Shown here: positions 1 through 8,868 of the stretch, piece by piece
How the letters are laid out: each line of letters begins with the position of its first letter
Position numbering within the stretch: position 1 is the stretch's first letter
Origin: Hydractinia symbiolongicarpus
Lineage: Eukaryota; Cnidaria; Hydrozoa; Anthoathecata; Hydractiniidae
DNA length: 64,000 nt
Direction of reading: 5' to 3'
Assembly: GCF_029227915.1 (NCBI RefSeq)
Contig: NC_079880.1
Span: 24,740,501-24,804,500, forward strand
The notes under the pieces: model-generated
Seen by the model: the letters and a program-made list of their open reading frames with translations, nothing else
What the model was told of the DNA's origin: nothing
The model's database searches: none
Position numbers and translations under genes: made by a program

Positions 1-262
1 GTTAGTGTGGTAGTCAAATTTTACAAAATTTTAAGCTTTGCACCTCCTTTTTTTGCGCTTTATTTTATTAATTTTCTTTAAAGGACGTTCTTATACCTTC
101 CCTGTTAGATTATTCAGATATAAGCCTTAATTTAACTTTCCAAATGTCAAGATGGCAAATTGCTTAACGGTTGCTAAGATTTTCATCCAAATCTTGGTTG
201 CGTATTAGCATAAATGTTAAATGTTTTAATATATTTTCTGCACACTCTTGTCCTACTTGCAG

Positions 263-400
263 TGAAAGTTTGGTGGATCATATGTTGCAAATGATGGAGA
301 AGTACACAGAAAATCTCGAAGAAACAGTAGCACTTCGTACGAAGCAGTTAGAAGAAGAGAAAATGAAAACAGAAAGTCTACTTTATAAAATGCTACCAAG
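263..400 (+). CDS. Cyclase exon: coiled-coil linker
   Basis: The acceptor tracttgcAG ends at 262 and the donor GTAAGT begins at 401. It encodes the amphipathic signalling linker between kinase-homology and cyclase domains and ends within the Arg of the KMLPR motif (codon completed by the next exon). The 1-262 stretch reads as intron. Confidence 0.9.
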
Positions 401-3400
401 GTAAGTGAGGAAAACGGACAGACGTGAGGGAAGGAGTGGTGTGTTGTTAGTGTTGCACCATACAATATTATTACCATATAATACCCTCACATGGACCAAC
501 AAAGTACAATACTCTTGCATGGAGCAACAATGGTATTTGAAATGACGCCATTTATGTGTGTCGCTATTTCTTTCTAATATGGTGTCAATACCATACAATA
601 CTTTTATATGTATGTCACTCTAGTTGAACAGGCAGCTTATCCCCACCTCTTCTGTTCTAATAGGGATAAAAAAAAGTATCGGAACATACAACTAGTTATT
701 TCGAGAAAAGTACGAAATATGATATAAATAAATAGTCCCAAAACAAGGTATGTATTTCAGTTTCCCTGAGAAGGAACAAGAATAAAAGTGAGCTTTTTCG
801 ATGATGCAATAATGCCAAAACTGATTTTCTCTTCGGATTAATTTAATACAGAAATTAATACAGAACGAAATGTTTTACGCGAAACTTAAAACAATGCGAA
901 ATGTTTTACGCGGAAATTAATACGCAATATATTTTTTCTTTACGAAACAAAGCTAATTGTGGCAAGATATTTTAAAGGCGTATATTATCTATAATTATAA
1001 ATTTTACCATTTTTTAATACGCGAAAAAGATTTTTATACAAGGCCACCATCAATACGCGCGAAAATAAGTTTGAATGAGGTACCATAAGTTAACCGAAGG
1101 AATGCAATCACACCGTGTTATCGTTAGCACGAACAAAATTTCGAATTTGACTGGCCAGTATATATTTGTACATATTCCTCAATAATTCTTCTTGCACGAA
1201 CATTTCTAGATCTGTAGCAGCAAAACTAAAAGACGGTCAAGAAGTGGTAGCAGAGTATTTTGAATCAGTGACCATCTTCTTTTCTGATATTGTTGGCTTC
1301 ACATCATTATGTGCAGATAGTACACCATTAGAAGTTGTAGAGATGTTAAATGATTTGTACAGTTGTTTTGATCAGTGTGTGGATGCTCACGATGTTTATA
1401 AGGTGAAGAAACCAATATTTTTATCTGAATTTTTATTTCGTTATACAGGAAAATACAGTAATTCTTCATCCTACAAAAGGCGAATAACTAGTGATATAAT
1501 TTAAGCGCATATCTTATTTTCAACCTGATAAACAAGACTGATCAAGGCAATAGCATATTGAAGAGGATCATCGGCACAAAGCAACGACATAAATAAAAAA
1601 ACAGCCGCTCTCAACATTGTGAATGAAGGGACGGTTTCGCTAGTGCCGTCTCCGACATAAAAAGGAGTTTAAAGGGACTGGAAAGACATTACTTGATTTG
1701 ATGGAAAATTAATTAAGTCCTTGCCATTCATAAAAGTTTATCTTTTACATTTTAGGTGGAGACAATAGGAGATGCGTACATGGTTGCTTCTGGACTCCCG
1801 TTGCGTAATGGCATCAAACATGCTGGAGAAATTGCTACGCTATCGTTAGATCTTTTAAAAGTTGTCGAACCTTTCAAGATAAAACATAGACCGGAAATGT
1901 CGCTTCAAATGAGAATAGGAATTCATACAGGTGAGTGTGACCAGCTTGAGTACTAACCTAGGTTCGTTTGGCGGCACACGTTTTTATAAGAAATTCTCGT
2001 ATCCTAATACATTCATGGGTTTTCACGCGGTAGAATAAGAAATGTTTTTACTAACCGCTCAATAATTTTACTCATTTTGTGAGAAGACCCTTGTTTTTTT
2101 ACACTCGGTTTTGATATATCATGTATCGCAAAACCTGCTATCACTTCACCCTAGTTATTGTACTGAAAATATATTAACCTCTAGGCCCATGCGTAGCAGG
2201 CGTCATTGGACTAAAAAGACCACGATATGATTTATTCGGCGACACCGTCAATTATGCATCCCGAATGGAATCAAACGGTTTACCTGGTCGTGTCCATGTT
2301 AGTCCTGAATGTAAACAACTTCTTGACGAATTAGGAGGTTATCTGTTAGAAGCAAGAGGTTTTGTTAAAATGAAGGTAAGCTGATGTCGGTGTTATTAAA
2401 TTCGCATTGAAATCTTGTTTTACCGACCTAAAGGTGATTTACGAAATGGTCTCACACAAGGACGAACTCGACCTATCAGGTTAACATTGCTTTTATCTGG
2501 AAGATGTTTAACTTTCGTACTGGTTTGATAACCAAAGTACGAATAGTTAATTTTGGTTTCAACTTATGTCGAGTTGCAATTTCCAAGTAATATACTCTTG
2601 GCACGATTATCTCTTTTCAAGGGCGAGTAAAATTACGCTAACTAATACAGTCTGCGTGGACAAATATTCGCTACAACAAGTCCTTTGTCCCTTAAAAAGC
2701 TTCCTTTTTGAGTAGCTATGTCAATAATAAGTGCAATTTTCAGTGAGTTTTCACTTCGTCTGTCCCAAGTCCTTTGTCCCTTAAAAAGCTTCCTTTTTGA
2801 GTAGCTATGTCAATAATAAGTGCAATTTTCAGTGAGTTTTCACTTCGTCTGTCCCAAGTCCTTTGTCCCTTAAAAAGCTTCCTTTTTGAGTAGCTATGTC
2901 AATAATAAGTGTAATTTTCAGTGAGTTTCACTTCGTCTGTCCAGAAGAGTTTATATTTATTTGCTATCTTATATATTAATTCCCTTGCGTGAGTAAAACT
3001 GTGAGTCCACGACACGGAAATCACGGGTCACTTACTTATGACGTGGCTGTACGCTAAAATTTAACTAAAAAGATTAGGGATGTACTTCATAGAAATCGCA
3101 CATAAGGTGTAAATATATAACCCGCTGCTAATAACGATATAAATATATATACCCTTATGCCAAAAAACTCTATGTTAGCATATATATATAGGTATCGCTA
3201 CATATGAAACGGTATTTGATATTCACAAAGCATACGGACTGTTAAATGAAGTTCCTAGCATAAAACGGAAATTGTGTTTACGAAAAAGATGGCTGTTCTT
3301 TTTGAGTATTCTCTACTCTTTCATTCAAAATAAATCTTTAAAAAAACATTTGAAGAAGAGCATGGTTTTATAAATTAATCATAGCAAGGTTCTGTAAGGT

Positions 3401-5625
3401 TTTTTCATGTTTTATTTTCAGTTTTGATTATATTATTGTTGCCAGACATGTTTTATAGCTAGCATCATAAAAAGTCAACCACCATCAACAACTAGCTAGC
3501 TAGCTAGGAGTATATATATATATATATATGTAGCCATGTTCTTTATACCTAGCTAAGTCTCCAGTTTATATTTAAGTGACTAGCTATTAGCTGTTGTAGC
3601 TAGCTAATGCTAAAATGTAAATTTAATTTGTTTCAAATTGTGGGCAAGAACCTTAATCAGCATGCTAAAAGAACTGACTTTTCTTAATTTAAAATTACTA
3701 AACACAACCATTTTCTTACATTTAGTGTAAACTTTTGTGTGTATGGCTTATATTTAATACACCAAAAGAGCTACTTTGTTGATTTCAATTTTATACTCTT
3801 TGTAAGCTATTTTTTTCTTCTTTTTGACATTTCTGTTTTACCACTCAATTTTTACATTTTATAAGTTATTTGGAACAGAATGGTATGAAATAGACCAAAA
3901 TACCTGATCTTAGTTGTTTTTAATTTACAGGCTGTCTGTGAAACTTTAAGGGGAACATTTGGTGGAAGACAATGGCATGACATATACTGATAGAACTGAT
4001 TTTTGTTGTGTTAGATGTTATATCTGAACCTTTTTGACATTTTATGTTAATTTTGCGAGGAAGGAGCATATATATATACACAGAAGAAGAATTCGATTTT
4101 ACACCTTGCAAGCTTTGTTTTTCTATATTTTGTATAAATTCTTACTGGGGAGGACTCCGTGCAATATATCCAAATGACTGATCCTTCTCGATTTAAATTT
4201 GATGTGTTCTAAATCGTATATAGTTTTGGAAATTTTGTGTAAGATTTAATGGGTAAGGGCTAGATGCAATATGTCAAAAAAACTTTTTTTGTTGAATCAG
4301 AAGCACTCCCTATAACCATTCTTTTTTTTACAGTTTGTGAAGCTTTTGTGAGGAAAGAGTGTATGCAATATTATCGAAATAACTGATTTTTGTTGCAAAC
4401 TGTTTTTCTTTGGCATTTTGGATTAAAATATTGTTTTAGAGGGCATATGCAGTAGATATATGTACTGAAATAGTTAAATTTTGCAAACTTTGATTTTGTC
4501 GTTACCTCTCATTTTTTACATTTTGATTAAACTTTTGTGGGAGACCGTCGGTATGCGAAGGACCAAAATAAGAGATTTTAGTATTATTTAGAATTTGTAT
4601 TTTGTGTTGCAAAATTGGTGCAAAAATTGACATAAAATGAATTTATATACAGATTGATTGCTGTTGTTTAACATGACTCATTATGACTTATATATATATT
4701 TTATGAAAATTTGTGACAGAATACTATGTGAGATTTGAAATTTTGTTTACTTTATTGATGGTAAAACAGCATGCAAATTGCTAAAAGGACTTTATTAATT
4801 TTAGATTTAAACACCGTTATTTTGTTGGCATTTTGTCTAAAGTTTGGTGAGGAAGGACTGTATGCAATATATCAAATAATGTTTTATTGCATTATAATTT
4901 GTCCTTGCAAATCCCTTTTTTTACACCTTAGATAAAAAATTCTGTCAGAGGCACAATTTATTGTTTATTTTTCACATTGTGTGTCAACCTTTAGCAGGGT
5001 TTGCAATAAACTAACTGATTTTAACATATACAATGAGAGAGATTTGTGTTTGACATTGATCAGCTTTTTTGTATATATGTGGCGTTTTGAGTGATTTAAA
5101 TTTTATGGGTGAGATGTATGTTGAAATGCTTTTGGAAACTTCTTTCCGAATAATTTTCGCATTTGTCAGATGGTCAATTTTAAATGTCACATAAATACTG
5201 CAGTTGTTGAAAACCTTTGGTCATTTATATAATAATGCAGATGTAAGATGCGCACTGCTGTATTGTTTGTTTTTTGATGGACGCATATCTGCTACATAAA
5301 TTGAATACAGTGGATTCTTCCACAGGAAACAGCTAGTATATATTATTACTTGAAGTAAAAGCAAAATCACCATTTTTAGACCTGCGTGAGATTTTGCCTT
5401 CGCCGGAATGAAGTTATAATTCGTGCTTAACACGTTACATAAGGTTTCTCATAAGACCGAAGTTCTCTTTAGTAAATAACATTTCATGCCGGAGTGAGCA
5501 ACGTATTGACTCCTTAAATATTTATAAAACATTCTACTTAATTACAAGAAAATAATGTGCTTTTCTTTTTGCAGGGAAAAGGTGAAATCGAAACATTTCT
5601 TTTGAATGGTAAAAAGGAATTATGA
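263..5625 (+). CDS. Receptor-type guanylyl cyclase, C-terminal catalytic part (5 exons, 5' end outside window)
   Basis: Joined exons 263-400, 1210-1402, 1756-1930, 2185-2375 and 5575-5625 give one open frame: a coiled-coil linker ([16 protein letters not shown]), then a class III cyclase domain ([32 protein letters not shown]) and a short tail ending KKEL. All junctions are GT-AG and keep phase. Known of the family: these enzymes make cGMP from GTP as homodimers on the cytoplasmic side of the plasma membrane, and this linker-plus-cyclase order is that of membrane receptor cyclases. Metal-binding Asp codons are at 1286-1288 and 1771-1773; catalytic Asn (2250-2252) and Arg (2262-2264) are present. 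Odd point: the guanine-recognition Glu is kept (1759-1761), but the partner Cys of the usual RYCLFGDT block is Asp (2229-2231). The extracellular, membrane and kinase-homology parts lie upstream of the window. Confidence 0.93.
1210..1402 (+). CDS. Cyclase exon: first half of catalytic domain
   Basis: The acceptor TTTCTAG ends at 1209; the donor GTGAAG starts at 1403. It holds the FFSDIVGF block with the first metal-binding Asp and the conserved LNDLYSCFD helix, ending on VYK exactly before VETIGDAY of the next exon. Confidence 0.9.
1756..1930 (+). CDS. Cyclase exon: [10 protein letters not shown] block
   Basis: The acceptor CATTTTAG ends at 1755; the donor GTGAGT starts at 1931 and splits a Gly codon. 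It contains the base-specifying Glu (second codon) and the second metal-binding Asp of the IGDAY motif, then the MRIGIHTG strand. Confidence 0.9.
2185..2375 (+). CDS. Cyclase exon: GDTVN block with Asp variant
   Basis: The acceptor CCTCTAG ends at 2184; the donor GTAAGC starts at 2376. It encodes the [11 protein letters not shown] block and the catalytic Asn/Arg pair. The Asp in RYD replaces the Cys normally seen in guanylyl cyclases. Confidence 0.9.
2678..2942. repeat. Three tandem 89-bp repeats in cyclase intron 4
   Basis: Near-identical units start at 2678, 2767 and 2856 (each begins AAGTCCTTTGTCCC). The third differs by one base and one deletion near its end. The near identity implies recent duplication. 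Confidence 0.93.
3700..5050. repeat. Decayed ~100-bp tandem repeats in intron 4
   Basis: A motif of the form TTTTGT.TAA..TTTTGTG.GGA..ACTGTATGCAATAT..CAAAT recurs roughly every 100 bases (for example near 4120, 4225, 4325, 4411, 4519 and 4829) with heavy divergence. The same consensus appears reverse-complemented near 7.25-7.48 kb. No coding frame runs through it. Confidence 0.6.
5575..5625 (+). CDS. Cyclase terminal exon and stop codon
   Basis: Seventeen codons starting GKGEIETF, the usual end of the cyclase fold, after the acceptor TTTTTGCAG (5566-5574); TGA stop at 5623-5625. The preceding 3.2-kb intron is by far the longest of the gene. Confidence 0.87.
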   Translation, partial: GKGEIETFLLNGKKEL

Positions 5626-5750
5626 AAGTTCGATTTCAAAGGAACATTCCGAAAATTGCTTCGTCGAAAGCCGAATTAAGAAATATTATATGCTCACTGT
5701 GTTGTATTTTTTTGTTTCTGCATGTACGTAACACAACGCAACGAATTTAA

Positions 5751-5768
5751 AATAAAATTTAGAATAAA
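5751..5768 (+). terminator. Two polyadenylation signals of the cyclase gene
   Basis: AATAAA occurs at 5751-5756 and again at 5763-5768, about 125-140 bases after the stop codon, which is a normal 3' UTR length. Cleavage would then fall near 5.78 kb. Confidence 0.65.
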
Positions 5769-6107
5769 ATTTTTGTTGTACAATACTTTGTAATTTCAGT
5801 TTAAGCTCAGTGTTTATGGGGTTAGATAGCGGACAAATTCAATATGTCAAACTGCCCCATTGACATTCAATTCATCAAATTAAAATTACTATTCCCACAT
5901 AATTAGTCAAATCCAGACTGCTTTTAAGAAATTGCAAAGAATTATAAAGTCGTCAACTATCAGTGAAATTCTTTGACCCTCAAAGTCGTTTGCTTTCAGC
6001 CAAGGTCAGTCTTGATAATCTGACTTCACAGCGGACTGCGTATTCCGGTCTGTGGTTTGTACCATGCTCTCCTAAAGCAGCTCACCTTTGTTTTTAAAGT
6101 TAGTAAA

Positions 6108-6434
6108 ATGGCGGAAGCGGGAAAGGCCACAACAAACCAAAACGAAAGTTGCTTGGATTTCATCGAAGACTCTCTTGCATTACTACAGAGAACAAGAAAA
6201 CAAGAACAAGCAAGATCTCAGAAAAGAACGAATGATTCTTCCTCGCCTAGTAATATAAACACGCAAAATGGAACGAAAGATTGGGCCCACTCAGCAGGAC
6301 AGGACTTTTTGGGGGCCTTTCCGAACAGAGCTCAGAATTCAAATTGTGAAAAAAATAATCTATATTTATTAAAACATATACCTGAAATGTTTCAGCAGGC
6401 GAAACACGAGGATCTGTGTACAAGTATACACTAA
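6108..6434 (+). CDS. Small unrecognised ORF (possible first exon)
   Basis: The ATG at 6108 sits in a good eukaryotic start context (AAAATGGCGG) and opens 108 codons of polar, Gln/Asn/Lys/Ser-rich protein (MAEAGKATTNQNESCLDF) to a TAA at 6432-6434. The first ~50 residues look like a helical, charged N terminus; the rest has low complexity. I do not recognise the family. It could be a genuine short gene, a first exon whose donor I cannot place, or chance. It lies only ~300 bases beyond the cyclase poly(A) signals and is followed by repeats. Confidence 0.3.
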   Translation: MAEAGKATTNQNESCLDFIEDSLALLQRTRKQEQARSQKRTNDSSSPSNINTQNGTKDWAHSAGQDFLGAFPNRAQNSNCEKNNLYLLKHIPEMFQQAKHEDLCTSIH

Positions 6435-6547
6435 AGAACATTTTTAAAATTTGGAACTTTACTATAATAATAATGACTAGTCGATAAGGCCCGTGGAGTA
6501 AACCACTTAGGCAGAAGGACAATGGAAAAATAGGTTGTTTTAGATTT

Positions 6548-7010
6548 TTTGCTGACGTCAGCAGTGCAAATACACAATAAATAAATTGAGAAACTTGTTT
6601 TCATGTTTCCTCCATTGTGTAGAGCTTACACTGCTGATCAAGAAAATGTATATAATCGTGTGGTTTTGATGAACAATTAATGAAATATAAGGGTTTAAAA
6701 ATTTTGCTAACGTCAGCAATGGCCCGTCAAAAACCAAAATTTTTTTTTATAAATTTGTATCACTTTGCCTTCATCGTGTAGATCTTGAAACGCTGATCAA
6801 GAAAATGTATAGGATCATGTCCTTTTGACAAACGGTTGCAGAGATATTAGGGTTTAAAGGTTTTTTTGATGACGTCATCAACCCGTCCATTCCGAAACGG
6901 ATTCGGGGACGCAGGTTTGGGAAAATTACCCAAATTGGTCCTAGGTGGTCTCTAGTTACCCACACGGTGAAAAATCATTGACTTCACCATCTCGTTTCTA
7001 AGTTATTTGG
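6548..7010. repeat. ~160-bp tandem repeat with TGACGTCA-type palindromes at the joints
   Basis: Two and a partial third unit share the blocks CTGATCAAGAAAATGTAT and GGGTTTAAA. Each joint carries a palindrome: GCTGACGTCAGC at 6551, GCTAACGTCAGC near 6706 and GATGACGTCATC at 6868. TGACGTCA is also the full cAMP-response element consensus, but here it looks like a repeat boundary. Confidence 0.7.
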
Positions 7011-7249
7011 CCTCAAAGTTTTGGTGCACTGTAATGGCTTCATTAATTTAATATAAGATAAAAGTAGTGTTATTGACGTCGCGCCGTAACGTCAGAAAAT
7101 TTAACATCAAATATGTACATCTTATAAGTGATTATGTTGAAAACCCTCAGTATTTTATTCTGAAATGTCAAAAAGGAGGCCTGCAAGTGTTAGCACAAAT
7201 CAACAAATATAAGTTATTCTACGCATTTTAAATATTGTCTTTCCCTTAA

Positions 7250-7480
7250 AAGCCTATACAAAAATATGAAAAAGCCATAGTTTCGAAAACATCAAATTTA
7301 AATCCAGAAAAATCAGTCATTTCGGTTGGATACCATCCTCTCCCACAAAAACTTACACAAATTGTAAAAATCAACCAGTTAAGAACAGAAAAATTTTCCT
7401 TTTTAGTTCCGTACTGCCCTTTACAAATAATTTTGAACCTAAAAATGTCAAAAAATCAATGAGCAAAGAATAAACTTGAA
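7250..7480 (-). repeat. Inverted copies of the intron-4 ~100-bp repeat
   Basis: Reverse-complementing this stretch gives TTGTGTAAGTTTTTGTGGGA followed by a GTATCC..AAATGACTGATTTTT block, the same order as units near 4.1-4.5 kb. It also shows the family is not confined to the cyclase intron. Confidence 0.5.
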
Positions 7481-7667
7481 TCAACAAAGATCATTATTTT
7501 GGAAACATTGTATACGGTTCGTAAACAACAGTTTACGAATTTTGATTGAGGTAATCAGTGGAGTCGTCACTCTCCAAAGACAAGACTACAAAAAAAAATT
7601 ATAAAAAAATAAGAATAGTCAAACCCCCTTGCTGACATAAGCCGGAAGTTGTGGTGCTGACTGCAAT

Positions 7668-8371
7668 TTACCTAAGCTTTTCAAGGAAAAGGATGTAGGA
7701 TTGTACACCATTTAGCAAGCTTTGTTTGCAAGGGACCACTGCTCTGTCGTTGCAATGAAACCACTTACCATGCACTTGGTTATAAGCAACAGTAGTGTAA
7801 TGGCCATTGTTCAAATTTAATTAAAGTTAATTCAAAGTTAAGTTGTAGTGCTTGCGACAAGAGACTTTAATGTCTACAGTGATAGGTATGGAAACGGTGC
7901 CCGGGTAAGATGTGACAGGAGAACAAACCTTAGACACAAGACCTTTGTTATAGGAAAAGCGCTTTAATTGCAAAACCAAAATTGAACTGCACTCTGCGAC
8001 CTCTTTTTCAACTGTTGCAGTTTGGTAACTATTGCAGTAGTGACAGAAGTATGAGTTGACACCTGACAATTCTTCGCTCTCCAAAAAGTTATCTATTGAT
8101 GATTGTACAGTCGATGTCAAGGGCAGTTGAAGAAATGGACTTACTTGCAATTGCAATTGATGTAACATGTGTTGCCCAAATTTAGCAAGCCGCTGTTGCT
8201 GCCTAGTGATTCCTGTGCAGGCAAGGTAGTGGAGCTCTTTGTTATGCCCTGGGGATTCGTGTCCTTAGAGCTAGTGGTCAAAGTTGCTTGTGACTTGGAT
8301 GATTTCTTTGAAACAGTTGGTATCAATTGAGCGGTATGCTGTGGATCCCTACCAAGATGAATCCAAGACAA
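7668..8371 (-). pseudogene. Ubiquitin-specific protease (C19/USP) fragment, internally deleted and frameshifted
   Basis: Read leftward, three blocks of a USP catalytic domain appear in order. The Cys box GLLNLGNTCYIN ends the frame 8371-8141. A zinc-finger/central block (ESEELSGVNSYFCHYC and LVLQLKRFSYNK) is in frame 8168-7827. The His box GHYTTVAYNQ..W..ND ends with SYILFLEKLR and a stop at 7668-7670. Most of the ~150-200 residues normally between the Cys box and the zinc finger are missing; the break falls in a CAATTGCAATTGCAA repeat. A further shift precedes the His box. USPs remove ubiquitin from proteins; this copy cannot be functional as it stands. It directly abuts the endonuclease of the R2-type LINE in the same orientation and may be part of that element or a captured host transcript. 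Confidence 0.8.
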
Positions 8372-8868
8372 AGAATCTCCAGATAGCCAGATGTAAAACG
8401 ACGTATAGATGACTCAGTAAGAGATTTCAGAGTGGAACGCACAGACATGTTAGAAAAGCCGAGGCGACGGAGGCAGATTCTAACTGTTTCGGAACAAAAT
8501 CCCCTAGCTCCTACTTCAACAGCAAAGAAATGCACAAACCAATTGTTTAATCTCATGACGGAACAAAATGACGAGTATTTATCAACCTTAACTCCATGCC
8601 AAGTCTCCATGTTCTCTTTGCATGGGCAAGTTAATTCAAGGATAATTACAGTTTTGGTCATGGCAGAAGTTAAAAGTATGTCCGGACAAAGTTGAGTTAC
8701 AGCAAGATAAGGTGGTACTATTAAGGTCGAATCTAAGTCTGACAATAATCTCCAATCAGAGGCTAGGTGAAGGATTCCCTGAATTTTTGAACGCTTTTTG
8801 GTGGGAAGACGTGTACCAGCTGGAACAAAAGCATATTTTATGACATCTAGATGGTTTTGCTGGCTCAT
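8323..8868 (-). pseudogene. Restriction-like endonuclease domain of R2-type LINE (frameshifted from the RT ORF)
   Basis: The 181-codon frame carries the PD-(D/E)xK-type endonuclease of R2-like non-LTR retrotransposons: PDILLTSAMTKTVIILELT supplies the PD and E residues, followed by K..KY and the conserved VEVGARG block. In this family it nicks the target DNA to prime reverse transcription. It overlaps the end of the RT frame (8756-8868) in another frame, so one frameshift near 8.86 kb separates knuckle and endonuclease in this copy. Its C terminus overlaps, in a different frame, the start of the USP fragment. Confidence 0.82.
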
